Positions 56,188-64,000 of a DNA stretch of 64,000 bases are shown here, piece after piece. The first letter of the stretch is position 1; every line of letters starts with the position of its first letter. The notes beneath the pieces are model-generated. The model was not told the origin of the DNA, did not search any database, and was given only the letters and a program-made list of their open reading frames with translations. The translations under genes were made by a program, and so were the position numbers. The stretch is from DATMER01 sp035536935. GTDB lineage: Bacteria; Acidobacteriota; Thermoanaerobaculia; Multivoradales; UBA5704. The DNA is taken from the NCBI GenBank assembly GCA_035536935.1, contig DATLNC010000302.1, forward strand, positions 1 through 64,000. The letters run 5' to 3'.

Positions 56188-56560
56188 TAAGTTGACGACG
56201 GCTCGCCGTCACCTTACGTTGAGGCAAAACAAGTTGACGACGCCTCGCCGTCACCTTACGTTGCCTCAGCCAAGTTGAAGTTGCCCCATCTCCAGCGGCG
56301 ACGGCCCGCCGTCAACTCAAGTCGCTTCAGCCGAAGAGAAGTTGGCTCATCTCCGGCAGCGACGGCTCGCCGTCAACTCAAGTTGCCTCAACTTAGAGAG
56401 AAGTTGGCCCATCTCCAGCGGCGGCGGCTCGGCGTCACCAGAATTGAGCCGCCTCCAGGAAAGACGTCTCAGCTGAGTTGACGGTGACCCGTCGTCAACT
56501 TACGACGGCTCACCGTAACCTTACGATGTCCCGTCGTAGCCTTAGCTGAGCCAACTTTTG
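56188..56560. repeat. 21/42-bp-period array (TTGACGACGGC type)
   Basis: The word GTTGACGACGGCTCGCCGTC, whose core GACGG-C-CCGTC is nearly palindromic, recurs in degenerate form at about 42-bp steps, alternating with AAGTTG or CTTACGTTG half-units. It runs through changing variants (GACGGCCCGCCGTCAAC, GACGGTGACCCGTCGTCAAC) to ~56560. Same period class as the arrays near 6879 and 36514 with another consensus. Confidence 0.65.
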
Positions 56561-56984
56561 CCGTGGAAACCCGTTGCCGAAGCATCTGACGCGTCGCCAC
56601 CCACCGGTGCCTGCACAGGGAGACAGGGGTGGAGTTTGACAGAGAAACACAGAACAGCGAGAGATGTCACGGCTTCGTGCCCCTCTCCTCAGGGATGAGA
56701 CAGTTCCCGCCGGGCGGCAGCGCGGTCCGGGGGCGCTCTTTGAAAACTTGGATCCATGCTCCTGGACAGGCGAAATCCAGGAGCTCAAGAGGGGTCCGCG
56801 CGCCAGCCATGCTGAAGCGCCCTCCCGCCCCCAATCACCAGGAGAGCCGGACGCGGACACGGCTCTCTCCCTTTTTCTCGCCGGACGCCGCGGAAGAGCC
56901 GGGGGCTCTCCGCAGCCCTTTCCACGACGACGCCGAACGTCAGGGGCCGATCTCAGAGGAGATGGCGGCGATCCGCAACGACAT

Positions 56985-57300
56985 GGGCGCTTTCCTCACC
57001 CAGATGGCGGCCTTCCCCACTGGGATGCGAGGAGGTCCCATCGGAATGCCAGGCTCCCCCATCTGGACGAGAGGCATCGCCGTCCAGACCGGAACGGTCC
57101 GATCTGGATGGGAGTGACCCGCATCAGAAGGGGAAGCTCTCCCACCGGGATTGGGGGCTTCCCCATCTGGATCGGGACGGTCCCACCCGGAGGGGAAGCT
57201 CCGCTATCTGGATGGGAGCCTTCCCCACCTGGATGGAAGAGCGCCCATCTGGAACTGAATGGTCCCCATCCGTAGGGGGATCTCTCCATCTGGCTGGCGG
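56985..57300. repeat. 21-bp-period array (CCCATCTGGATGGGA type)
   Basis: About fifteen degenerate units of 20-21 bp with the core CCCATCTGGATGGGA or CCACCGGGATTGGGG and a trailing CTTCC or GGTCC. In frame 1 the left part reads as heptads such as MAAFPTG, MRGGPIG, MPGSPIW; other parts are open in other frames, so coding is not continuous. Fourth array with this period in the window. Confidence 0.7.
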
Positions 57301-57813
57301 GCACACGGTCCACTTACCCCGCGTAGATCTGGAACTCGCGTAGTTCCTTGATATGGCGCGGAGACGATGAGAGTTCTTCGCCGGCGGCCTCCGTGTCCAA
57401 GGACGCCGCCGTCCCGCCCTTTTGGGGGTCCTGGCCTTCTGGGAATCCGTGTGCCCCTCCCGATCGGGAGGGGGGCAGGCGGGCTCCGGGGGAAGGCTGG
57501 GCGGAGTGTGCTTGCCCCTTGATGTGTACCCCTCCACCTCGGAAGAGAAGTGGAGCCCGGAGTTTGCCTGCCTGTTCGGCCCATAGAGCAAGGCCGCCCT
57601 AATTGAATTGACTCGTCTCTGGCGAGGGTCTAGACTGACTATGCAGTACAGGCAACATGAGGCAGCAGCAAGAACTCGCCTGCGTTAACACATCTAAGTG
57701 GCATTAGCTCAGGCTGCTTGCGGCGCAGATCGATCAAGCCAGCGCTTGCACACGGACGTCCACTTCCGCCGTCCGCCGATAAAGCGCATTTCTAGTTGAG
57801 CTTACGAGGGCCA

Positions 57814-58446
57814 ATGCGCAACGTGCAGTCATACCTCGAAAAACTAGTAGCCGAGGCTTACGTCATCAGTAGGTTGTTCAATGATCTAGAGAACGAAGAT
57901 CAGAAGGATGAGCGCGAGCGCCGTTATCGACGGTGGCGCAAGAATGTGGTCGAGGTACTCACTTATGCGAAACTCGATAGTCACCTTGCTGAAATCAAGG
58001 AGATTTTGAAAAGTGCCGCGAACGATGCGAATAAAGTGCAACGGACTACTTCTTTGCTAGAGAGTGCTGTTGACCTATTGGAGCACGGCTTCATTGGTGA
58101 TTTGAAGATCCTGCTGCGCGCTGAAATGCTCGCCACAACAATTGAACAGGCTAAGGTATTATTCGAGGCAGAGCATTTGATTCCAGCGGCCGTTCTCGCC
58201 CGCATCGTCATCGAGGGGTGGCTTAAGGGCGAGGCTGAGAAGGCTGGCGTCGGAGTGCCGGAAAACGCGAAGGCGGCAAACATAAACGAATCGCTTAAGA
58301 AGGCGTCTATATTCTCGGTCCCAAAGTGGCGCCAAGTCCAAGCCTACCTTGATATTGGCAACGCAGCTGCCCACGGTAAAGCTGAGAGTTTTACCCGGGA
58401 AGACATAGCAAGACTTCTAGCTTTCGCCGAAGCGAACTATACTTAA
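57814..58446 (+). CDS. DUF4145/HEPN-like helical protein
   Basis: A 210-residue, mainly helical protein. The C-terminal half (HLIPAAVLARIVIEGWLKG, YLDIGNAAAHGK, REDIARLLAFAEA) matches the pattern of DUF4145/HEPN-like domains, found in abortive-infection and nucleotide-related defence proteins; the specific family is inferred by eye. The RxxxxH nuclease motif of active HEPN RNases is not evident. Base composition is markedly lower in GC than neighbours, suggesting horizontal gain. ATG 57814 follows GAGGG; a TTG 6 codons earlier is possible. Confidence 0.65.
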   Translation: MRNVQSYLEKLVAEAYVISRLFNDLENEDQKDERERRYRRWRKNVVEVLTYAKLDSHLAEIKEILKSAANDANKVQRTTSLLESAVDLLEHGFIGDLKILLRAEMLATTIEQAKVLFEAEHLIPAAVLARIVIEGWLKGEAEKAGVGVPENAKAANINESLKKASIFSVPKWRQVQAYLDIGNAAAHGKAESFTREDIARLLAFAEANYT

Positions 58447-58501
58447 CGCCCGTGAGGCAGAGATGCAGAGCGCGACTCGCGCTCGATCACAGGCGACCAA
58501 T

Positions 58502-58681
58502 ATGTCCGACACCGACAAAGTCTTCACTGGCTCAAGTCCGAAGTTCTCCGACACGCATCTAGTACCGCTGATCTTTGAGCCCTACGCTGCGGGTCTGACG
58601 TATCGCTTACGTTTAAGGCATCTTTCTCGTGTTCTCGAAGTTGCAGCCGGTACAGGGGTCGTGACTGCGGGGGACTATTGA
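58502..58681 (+). pseudogene. Truncated SAM-dependent methyltransferase
   Basis: Fifty-nine codons (MSDTDKVFTGSSPKFSDTHL to VLEVAAGTGVVT) match the N-terminus and SAM-binding motif I (EVAAGTG) of class I methyltransferases of ~270 residues. The frame then ends in GDY-stop and no downstream part of the fold is present in any frame. It is a remnant, with a deletion after motif I. Confidence 0.75.
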
Positions 58682-58728
58682 CGCCAAGATCCAGGTCCAC
58701 ATTGTCACCGTTGAAAGCTGTCAGCCTA

Positions 58729-59106
58729 ATGAAGCAATCTGACACAAGCCTGGAAAGCCAAGTGCGCAAGCTCGAGGAGAGCCATCTCCGCTCCGACGTC
58801 CGCTCATCTCCGGAATCGATGCTCGCACTCCTCGCGGACGACTTCATCGAGTTCGGCAGCTCTGGGCGAATCTTCGACCGAGCCGCGGTCATTGCTTCCC
58901 TGTCCGGCCAGCCTGGGTTTGAGTCGCGCATCGATGATTTCGTAGTCCGCGCTCTTTCTCCCGACGTTGCTTTGACCACGTACAGGTTGTCCGTGTGGTC
59001 CACATCCGAGGGCAAGGCAAGGGTGACGCTGCGAAGCTCCGTCTGGGTGCATCGGGCAGGCCGGTGGTTGATGGTCTTTCACCAAGGGACGTCTACCCAT
59101 GAGTAG
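58729..59106 (+). CDS. NTF2-like (DUF4440) protein
   Basis: A 125-residue SnoaL/DUF4440-type NTF2-fold protein: LLADDFIEFGSSGRIFDRAAVI, then a beta-sheet region with VWVHRAGRWLMVFHQGT at the end. Such small proteins are often putative enzymes or ligand binders of unknown role. ATG 58729 is chosen for the family-like N-terminus; no clear ribosome site. It overlaps the next gene by 8 bp. Confidence 0.78.
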   Translation: MKQSDTSLESQVRKLEESHLRSDVRSSPESMLALLADDFIEFGSSGRIFDRAAVIASLSGQPGFESRIDDFVVRALSPDVALTTYRLSVWSTSEGKARVTLRSSVWVHRAGRWLMVFHQGTSTHE

Positions 59107-59572
59107 CTTCAGCCCAGATCGGTTTGAGGATGGAAGGCCCATGCTTCTCGGCGGCCTTCGGCAGCGCCACGAGTTTGCAGCCACTCATTCAGACCTTGCC
59201 CGACAGTGGCAGCAGTTCAAGTCTCTTGCAGAGCGTCCTGCTCCAATCGGCTCGAACCTGTACGGCGTTATGTGCGGCCACGATGCCACAGGTTTCGAGT
59301 ACATGTGTGGCGTGGAGGTGGAGTCGTTCGCCGGTTTGCCGGAGGGAACGCGACGAATGCGCGTGCCTGCTCAGCGTTATGCCGTCTTCACTCACAGCGG
59401 GCCCGCCTCGACTCTTCGAGCAACGTGGCTGCAGATTTTCGAATGGCTCTCGAGCAGCGACTACGAGTCGGCGCACACGCCGGACTTTGAGGTATACGGG
59501 CCTCACTCTGATCCGCTCGCGGGCGTCGGAGGGATCGAGGTCTGGGTTGGTGTCGTACCCAAGGGGATGTAA
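59099..59572 (+). CDS. GyrI-like / AraC effector-binding domain protein
   Basis: A 157-residue single-domain protein of the GyrI-like small-molecule binding type. Hallmarks: SNLYGVMCG, YMCGVEVESFAGLPEGTRRM, VPAQRYAVFTHSGP and the C-terminal VEVWVGVVPKG-like strand. Members bind hydrophobic ligands or hydrolyse cyclopropanoid genotoxins; no DNA-binding part is present. It overlaps the NTF2-like gene by 8 bp, so the two are co-translated. Confidence 0.82.
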   Translation: MSSFSPDRFEDGRPMLLGGLRQRHEFAATHSDLARQWQQFKSLAERPAPIGSNLYGVMCGHDATGFEYMCGVEVESFAGLPEGTRRMRVPAQRYAVFTHSGPASTLRATWLQIFEWLSSSDYESAHTPDFEVYGPHSDPLAGVGGIEVWVGVVPKGM

Positions 59573-59582
59573 ACTCAGCCCC

Positions 59583-60023
59583 GTGTTCCAAATAGCCACC
59601 ACCAAGCACATCGACGGGATTCTCGGCCTGATGCGCGAGTTCTATCTCGCGGAGGGCTATCCCTTCGATGAGACGGTGGCACGCTCTGCTCTGGAGGAGC
59701 TCATCGGCAATCCGGAGCTCGGCGAGATCTGGGTCGCCACCGAGGGTGACGAGGTCGTTGCGTACATCGCCGTTACGTTCGGCTTCAGCTTCGAGTACGG
59801 GGGCCGTGACGCGTTCATCGACGAGCTCGTCGTGGCACCTGCGCACCAAGGCCAGGGCTTGGGCACCAAAGGCCTGGCGGTCGCGGAGGCAATCTGCCGC
59901 ACCGCGGGAGTGCGCGCGCTCCTTTTGGAAGTCGAGCGCGGGAAGGACAATGCCCGGCGGCTCTATGAAAAATCCGGCTTCGTCGAGCACTCGCGGTACC
60001 TGCTCATGAAGCCTCTCGCGTGA
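59583..60023 (+). CDS. GNAT-family N-acetyltransferase
   Basis: A 146-residue GNAT. Acetyl-CoA loop in VVAPAHQGQGLGTKGLAVAE (consensus QGxGxG/A), preceded by FIDELVV and followed by RALLLEVERGKDNARRLYEK, the usual C-terminal part. The start is GTG 59583, giving a normal N-terminus; a longer frame overlaps the previous gene out of phase and is rejected. Substrate unknown. Confidence 0.85.
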   Translation: MFQIATTKHIDGILGLMREFYLAEGYPFDETVARSALEELIGNPELGEIWVATEGDEVVAYIAVTFGFSFEYGGRDAFIDELVVAPAHQGQGLGTKGLAVAEAICRTAGVRALLLEVERGKDNARRLYEKSGFVEHSRYLLMKPLA

Positions 60024-60032
60024 GGAACCGAA

Positions 60033-60821
60033 ATGAGAACACGACGCCTCTGCCTGGTGCTTTTGCTCCCGCTCCTCGCGGGCGCAAGGCTGCAAGCCCA
60101 ACAAGCGACTCCCGAGGAGATCGAAGCCCTGATGGCCCAGTCCTGGCTTCAGGGACAGATCGCGAGTCTGGCACCTCACATCGAGGAGGGAATCCTTCAA
60201 AAGGATGATGGCCTCGATCCGAAGCGCGTATCCGCCTTTCGAAAAGCCATGGCCACGGCATTTGCCGCCGACAGGGTTCAAGCGAGAGCCCGGGACTTCC
60301 TTCAAACGAAGCTCGGGCATGAGGATGTCGAGCAGGTAGCGCGATGGTATTCGTCGCCTCTGGGCAAGAGAATCAAAGAGCTCGAGCTGAAATCCGGCAA
60401 AGCTGAAGACTATCTGAATACGCCGGGCGATTTGGAGAAGATCGTCGGAGCTGAAAGATTGAAGCGGCTCGAAAGGATTGAGGCTGCAGTGCAAGGAGCC
60501 GAGGCAGTTCTCTTATTGATGAAGCACTCCGGTACCTCAATTCAAAAGACAAAATATCTCGTGTGGGGAGTCGATCTGCCGCTACCACCCGACGTGACAG
60601 AGCGCATCGACCAACTGAGGCCCATGATTCACCGAGCAAGCCTTCTGACCAGTGCGGACGTATTGCGCGACCTTACGATTGAGGATCTCGATCGGTATGT
60701 AAGCTTCGCCGAATCGCCATCTTCCAGACGCTGGCATCGGGCGGCGTGGGATGCGTTGAATCTCGTCATGGCGAAAGGGTTGGAGGAAGTGATGGCCGCC
60801 ATGCCCAAAGTTCCCAAGTAG
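60033..60821 (+). CDS. Exported helical protein (DUF2059-like)
   Basis: A 262-residue exported protein with signal peptide (LVLLLPLLAGARLQAQQ). The mature part is helical; VEQVARWYSSPLGKRIKELE resembles DUF2059, a periplasmic domain of unknown function. It is followed 2 nt later by a membrane protein gene, suggesting a shared transcript. Confidence 0.7.
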   Translation: MRTRRLCLVLLLPLLAGARLQAQQATPEEIEALMAQSWLQGQIASLAPHIEEGILQKDDGLDPKRVSAFRKAMATAFAADRVQARARDFLQTKLGHEDVEQVARWYSSPLGKRIKELELKSGKAEDYLNTPGDLEKIVGAERLKRLERIEAAVQGAEAVLLLMKHSGTSIQKTKYLVWGVDLPLPPDVTERIDQLRPMIHRASLLTSADVLRDLTIEDLDRYVSFAESPSSRRWHRAAWDALNLVMAKGLEEVMAAMPKVPK

Positions 60822-60823
60822 CC

Positions 60824-61282
60824 GTGTTCGAGGCGTTCAAGACCGAAGCGGAGCAGGTCGCCGAGCGCGGGCGGCAGATGCCGCCCGATGCGGTCAAGAG
60901 CTATCGCCTGGCCTCGATCCTTCTCGTCATCAATGCTCTCCTCCTGGCCTTGTTGGCTGTCTTGACGCCCGGACCGGGCTTTCCCGTGGTCCCGGTTGGG
61001 TTGGCTTTGCTGCTTGCCCGCGCCATCTACCAGTTGAAATCCAACTGGGCAGAGACCGTTGTCGTGATCGCGGTAGCAGGAACCGGCATTCAAACCCTCC
61101 TTCAGCTCTGGGCACAGCCGCCGGTCGATGCGATCCTCAGCAACCTGGGAGCTTGGGGAGTAGCGGGCGCGCTGGTGCTCCTGCTGACCGGCGAGGCAAG
61201 CCCAAGCCGGAGAGCTGCCGGCCTCGCGGTTTTCATCAGCCTCACGGGCAGCTATTATGTGCTTGCGCTGGCCAGAGCCTGA
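60824..61282 (+). CDS. Small membrane protein
   Basis: A 152-residue protein with about four hydrophobic segments (ASILLVINALLLALLAVL, VVPVGLALLLARAIY, ETVVVIAVAGTGIQTLL, GVAGALVLLLTGEAS). GTG 60824 is the natural start, 2 nt after the previous stop. No family recognised. Confidence 0.65.
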   Translation: MFEAFKTEAEQVAERGRQMPPDAVKSYRLASILLVINALLLALLAVLTPGPGFPVVPVGLALLLARAIYQLKSNWAETVVVIAVAGTGIQTLLQLWAQPPVDAILSNLGAWGVAGALVLLLTGEASPSRRAAGLAVFISLTGSYYVLALARA

Positions 61283-61363
61283 CCATGTTCTACCGTTCCT
61301 ACACTCCCGCCCCGCCGCTCGGCGATTTTTTGGGGCAGGACTACTGATGGTTGGAGGTGTGTT

Positions 61364-61612
61364 ATGGAGCAACAGAAAGAGATCCGCCCAGCGGGAGTGC
61401 GGTATCAGGTCAAGGACGTCGACAGGTCCGTGGCGTTCTACACGCAGCATCTGGGCTTCAAGCTCGATCAGCAAGCGGGGCTGGCCTTTGCCAAGAAGGC
61501 GAGCCTCTGCTTCCGGAACGAGATCGAGACGGGGCCCGGAGGGAGCCAGATCCAACTGGAAGATCCCGACGGCAATCCGGTAGAGCTGTTCCAGCCTGCA
61601 GCCGCCAGGTGA
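61364..61612 (+). pseudogene. Glyoxalase/VOC gene with internal deletion
   Basis: Eighty-two codons: the N-terminal beta-alpha unit (PAGVRYQVKDVDRSVAFYTQ, HLGFKLDQQAGLAFAKK) is joined directly to the C-terminal strand (CFRNEIETGPGGSQIQLEDP, DGNPVELFQP). Normal members are ~125-130 residues; about 45 central residues, which hold half of the fold and a metal ligand, are missing without a frameshift. A ribosome site GGAGG is intact. Probably non-functional. Confidence 0.72.
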
Positions 61613-61623
61613 GGTGGTGTCCC

Positions 61624-61653
61624 TTGCACCCCCTCCTCTTCTGGTCGTACTGT
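61624..61653 (+). promoter_or_regulatory. Promoter of the DUF5996-hydrolase operon
   Basis: TTGCAC (61624-61629), 18-nt spacer, TACTGT (61648-61653). The ATG follows 7 nt later, again predicting a leaderless mRNA. Confidence 0.55.
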
Positions 61654-61660
61654 AGGGTGC

Positions 61661-62584
61661 ATGGAACCTCACGACACGTGGCCGAGCCTGCCCCTGGAGG
61701 CTTGGGCCGATACCTGCGCAACCCTGCACCTGTGGACCCAGATCGTCGGGAAGATCCGGCTCGCCCAGAGTCCATGGGCGAATCATTCCTGGCATGTCAC
61801 CCTATACGTGACAGCCCGCGGGCTCACGACGTCGCCGATCCCGCATGGCACCCGGACGTTTCAAATCGATTTCGACTTCATCGCGCATCGGCTCGTCGTG
61901 CAGTCGAGCGATGGCGGTATGAGTGGTTTCGCGCTCGAACCGCAGTCCGTCGCAACGTTCTACAAACGCCTCATGGACGAGTTGGACAAGCTCGGGCTGC
62001 GCGTGGACATCTACCGGATGCCCAACGAGCTTGAAGATCCCATCCGCTTCGATCAGGATGAGGTTCACAAATCGTACGATCGGGAGTACGCCAACCGGTT
62101 CTGGCGGATCCTCGTTCAGGCCGACCGGATCTTCAAAGAGTTTCGCGCCCGGTTCATCGGCAAGTGCAGCCCCGTGCACTTCTTCTGGGGAGCGGCCGAC
62201 CTGGCCGTCACCCGGTTTTCCGGACGGCGGGCTCCGGAGCATCCGGGCGGAATCCCCAACCTGCCGGACTGGGTGACGCGGGAGGCCTACTCTCACGAAG
62301 TCAGCAGTTGCGGGTTCTGGTCGGGTGGTGGCGCGATTCCCTATCCTGCTTTCTATTCCTATGCCTATCCGGCGCCGGAGGGCTTTTCCACCGCATCCAT
62401 AAAACCGGGCGCCGCCTTCTACAATACCGACTTCGGCGAGTTCATCCTGCCGTACGACGCTGTCCGTGAATCGGAGTCTCCGGACAGCACGCTTCTCGAG
62501 TTTCTGCAGTCGACGTATGAAGTCGCCGCAAATCTGGCAGATTGGGATCGCAGCTCGCTCGAACGTGTGCCGGAGGAAAAATGA
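61661..62584 (+). CDS. DUF5996 family protein
   Basis: A 307-residue protein of the DUF5996 family: WPSLPLEAWADTCATLHLWT at the start, NHSWHVTLYVTARGLTTSPI, the central DYVHKSYDREYANRF-like region, and PVHFFWGAADLAVTRFSGRR. Function unknown; conserved W, H and D residues suggest an enzyme. No ribosome site, consistent with the leaderless promoter. The stop overlaps the next start (ATGA). Confidence 0.85.
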   Translation: MEPHDTWPSLPLEAWADTCATLHLWTQIVGKIRLAQSPWANHSWHVTLYVTARGLTTSPIPHGTRTFQIDFDFIAHRLVVQSSDGGMSGFALEPQSVATFYKRLMDELDKLGLRVDIYRMPNELEDPIRFDQDEVHKSYDREYANRFWRILVQADRIFKEFRARFIGKCSPVHFFWGAADLAVTRFSGRRAPEHPGGIPNLPDWVTREAYSHEVSSCGFWSGGGAIPYPAFYSYAYPAPEGFSTASIKPGAAFYNTDFGEFILPYDAVRESESPDSTLLEFLQSTYEVAANLADWDRSSLERVPEEK

Positions 62585-63414
62585 TCGTTTCCGTGCAGGG
62601 TGCCGAGCTGTTCTGTTCGACGCACGGCAATCTGCCGGCGGGACCCCCGTGCCTCTTTCTGAGCGCCGTCGGCACCCGCCACTACGAATTGCAGACGCCG
62701 CCGGAGCTGAGCGACCGCTTCCGGCTCGTCTACGTCGACCTGCGAGGAAGCGGACAGTCGACCGGCGAGCCCACCGACCTCACCTTCGACCTGCTCGCCG
62801 AGGATCTGGAGGCCGTCCGGCGCGCTCTCGGGGTCGAGCGGGTCGCCGTGCTCGGGCATTCGATCCTCAGTGTGCTCGCGATCGAGTATGGCAGGCGCCG
62901 GCCCGGCAGCGTCTCGCACGTGATCACAGCGGGAGCGCCGCCCTACGGCGACATGGCCCGGATTTCGGCCGAGGCCATGGCCTTCTTCGAGCAGCACGCC
63001 TCGGAGGAGCGCAAGCAGATCCTGCGCGAGAACCTGGCGGGGCTGACTGCCGACACGCCCCGGATCCAGCATCTCGTGGCGCAGAGGCCCATGCGCTTTT
63101 TCGATCCGCACTTCGACGCCGCTCCGCTCTTCGAGGCGATGGTCCCCAGGCCGCAGCTCGTCATGCACGTCATGGGCAAGCTCGCGGCCGGATGGGACGT
63201 CACCGCTGATGCGGGCTCGCTGCGAGTGCCCCTCCTCCTCGCCCATGGACGCCACGACTACGTCGTCCCCTACACCCTCTGGGACGGCATCCCCCGCACG
63301 CTTCCCAACGCCACGTTCGAGATCTTCGAGCGCAGCGGCCATCAGCCCTTCTTCGAGGAGCCCGACCGGTTCGCCGAAACCGTGGCGAGTTGGTTTGCCA
63401 AACAAACCGGTTGA
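62581..63414 (+). CDS. Alpha/beta hydrolase (proline iminopeptidase-like)
   Basis: A 277-residue alpha/beta hydrolase. Nucleophile Ser94 in VLGHSILSVLA, oxyanion-side motif DLRGSGQS, acid in AHGRHDYVVP and catalytic His in RSGHQPFFEEP. Overall close to aminopeptidase/haloperoxidase-like hydrolases. Translation is coupled to the DUF5996 gene. The last ~25 bp contain the first palindrome of the next promoter. Confidence 0.88.
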   Translation: MIVSVQGAELFCSTHGNLPAGPPCLFLSAVGTRHYELQTPPELSDRFRLVYVDLRGSGQSTGEPTDLTFDLLAEDLEAVRRALGVERVAVLGHSILSVLAIEYGRRRPGSVSHVITAGAPPYGDMARISAEAMAFFEQHASEERKQILRENLAGLTADTPRIQHLVAQRPMRFFDPHFDAAPLFEAMVPRPQLVMHVMGKLAAGWDVTADAGSLRVPLLLAHGRHDYVVPYTLWDGIPRTLPNATFEIFERSGHQPFFEEPDRFAETVASWFAKQTG

Positions 63415-63458
63415 CAGCGCGCGGCCATCGGGTCCATACTTGGTTTGTGGCGCAGACC
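63392..63458 (+). promoter_or_regulatory. Promoter framed by two matching palindromes
   Basis: Promoter: TTGACA (63411-63416), 18 nt, CATACT (63435-63440). Palindrome 1: GGTTTG-N5-CAAACC (63392-63408), just upstream of -35. Palindrome 2: GGTTTG-N5-CAGACC (63442-63458), just after -10. Centres are 50 bp apart (about five helical turns), fitting a repressor binding two sites on one face. Confidence 0.65.
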
Positions 63459-63479
63459 AGTTGGCAAAGGAGGCCACTC

Positions 63480-64000
63480 ATGGAGATGCAGGACCTCGAC
63501 CACGTCCGTTTCGTGACACGGCACTTCCGCGACCTGCAGGGCTTCCGGCGCCTGGTGCCCTTGGGGCTTCTGGCCTTGAGCGGCGCGGGCCTGATCTCGC
63601 GCACGAGCTGGCCGCTCTCCGCGGCATTGACCGTGGGAGCGTGCCTCCTGCTCTTCACCGCTGAGCGGTACTACCGGAACCACTTCGGCGAGGCCGAGCC
63701 GCTGGAGGCCGAAGCGATCGGGGAGCTCTCTCCCTCCATTCTCACGTCGGGCGGTCCGGCGCAGCGGTTTCAGCCGGCGATCCCCACCGCGCCGCGCGTC
63801 GTGCTCATCGGAGGGCTGGCATGCTCCGTGTTCATCCTCTTCCAGCTCCTTCTCTGGCCGCCCTGGGTCACGATCGACTCCGAGGTGGTCTACTGGAGCG
63901 GCGATCCGGCGATGACCCGGGCCATGCTCATCCAGATGCTCTACGGCCTCTGCGGTCTCTTCTTCCTCGGCACCTGGCGGTTGAGGGAGCAACGCCTGTC
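63480..64000 (+). CDS. Membrane protein (5' part; continues past the window)
   Basis: The first ~173 codons of a membrane protein. After a polar N-terminus come hydrophobic segments (LVPLGLLALSGAGLI, LSAALTVGACLLLF, VVLIGGLACSVFILFQLLLW and AMLIQMLYGLCGLFFLG). AAAGGAGG is 8 nt before ATG 63480. No family recognised. It is driven by the two-palindrome promoter, so its expression is probably ligand-controlled; the regulator may lie beyond the window. Confidence 0.75.
   Translation, partial: MEMQDLDHVRFVTRHFRDLQGFRRLVPLGLLALSGAGLISRTSWPLSAALTVGACLLLFTAERYYRNHFGEAEPLEAEAIGELSPSILTSGGPAQRFQPAIPTAPRVVLIGGLACSVFILFQLLLWPPWVTIDSEVVYWSGDPAMTRAMLIQMLYGLCGLFFLGTWRLREQRL

Larger units (their letters stand above)
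56118..57813. other. 1.7-kb spacer without a convincing gene
   Basis: Apart from the two repeat arrays listed separately, I see no supported gene here. Several open frames of 60-200 codons exist on both strands, but they lack ribosome sites and family similarity, and the longest (56629-57117 and 56664-57275) end in repeat-encoded heptads. A TTGACA lies at 56636. From about 57600 the base composition becomes clearly less GC-rich, continuing into the next gene, which suggests an acquired segment boundary. Confidence 0.55.

Noticed and set aside
57600..58760. Possible integron cassette array (small accessory genes; ACTTAAC at 58441 fits the RYYYAAC half-site)
   Set aside because: No matching GTTRRRY half-site or folded attC structure could be found downstream, no integrase is present, and the genes do not share repeat-bounded borders.

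Overview
The window is high-GC bacterial chromosome, most likely from an Acidobacteriota (possibly Thermoanaerobaculia-like) genome. The main reasons are an 891-residue duplicated MacB/FtsX-type permease with its own PadR regulator (the ADOP arrangement typical of Acidobacteriota), a secreted protein built from 'NGHWW' domains, and promoters whose -10 box lies only 6-9 nt before the start codon. The lineage call is inference from gene content; no rRNA or tRNA gene was recognised and no CRISPR array was seen.

Layout. (1) 1-6.8 kb: the conserved translation/RNA cluster infB-ylxP-rbfA-nrnA-truB-rpsO-pnp, then a Nif3-family gene. (2) 6.8-10.5 kb: an accessory locus with a degenerate 21-bp-period repeat array, a NACHT (STAND) NTPase ending in five near-identical 33-residue HEAT-like repeats, and a relic of a polyketide synthase start. 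(3) 10.5-16.8 kb, minus strand: a tight operon sirtuin-radC-larC-hslO-metG-tatD. (4) 16.8-18.4 kb: agmatinase-type ureohydrolase and a VapBC-like pair. (5) 18.4-24.2 kb, minus strand: der-lipoprotein-threonine synthase-like-serine hydrolase-thiolase-SDR, mostly coupled by 4-bp overlaps. (6) 24.2-30.1 kb: ADOP permease/PadR, a secreted protein, CorA, a lipoprotein. (7) 30.1-39.3 kb: a TetR-controlled molybdenum hydroxylase operon resembling 4-hydroxybenzoyl-CoA reductase, with the extra [4Fe-4S] loop in its FAD subunit. Its large subunit is broken by one in-frame TAG, and a secreted protein is embedded in the operon. An OPT transporter and a MocA-like cytidylyltransferase follow. (8) 39.4-51.1 kb: beta-propeller/di-haem cytochrome, exported TPR-CHAT protein, SDR, twin mini-GNATs, M16 peptidase and a DUF4214/beta-helix protein. 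(9) 51.1-56.1 kb: an unrecognised 618-residue protein paired with a divergent phosphofructokinase, then an NCS1 permease. (10) 56.1-64 kb: an accessory zone with two more 21-bp-period arrays, a lower-GC DUF4145/HEPN-like gene, truncated methyltransferase and glyoxalase genes, small stress/detoxification-type proteins, and a membrane protein behind a promoter with two matching palindromes.

How parts fit together. Region 7 looks like a functional unit: TetR has a perfect palindrome over its own start codon and overlaps the first enzyme gene, and the MocA-like protein could make the cytosine form of the molybdenum cofactor that such enzymes use. The most unusual signals are four intergenic arrays with the same ~21-bp period but unrelated consensus sequences, the NACHT gene beside one of them, and the unknown-protein/phosphofructokinase pair.
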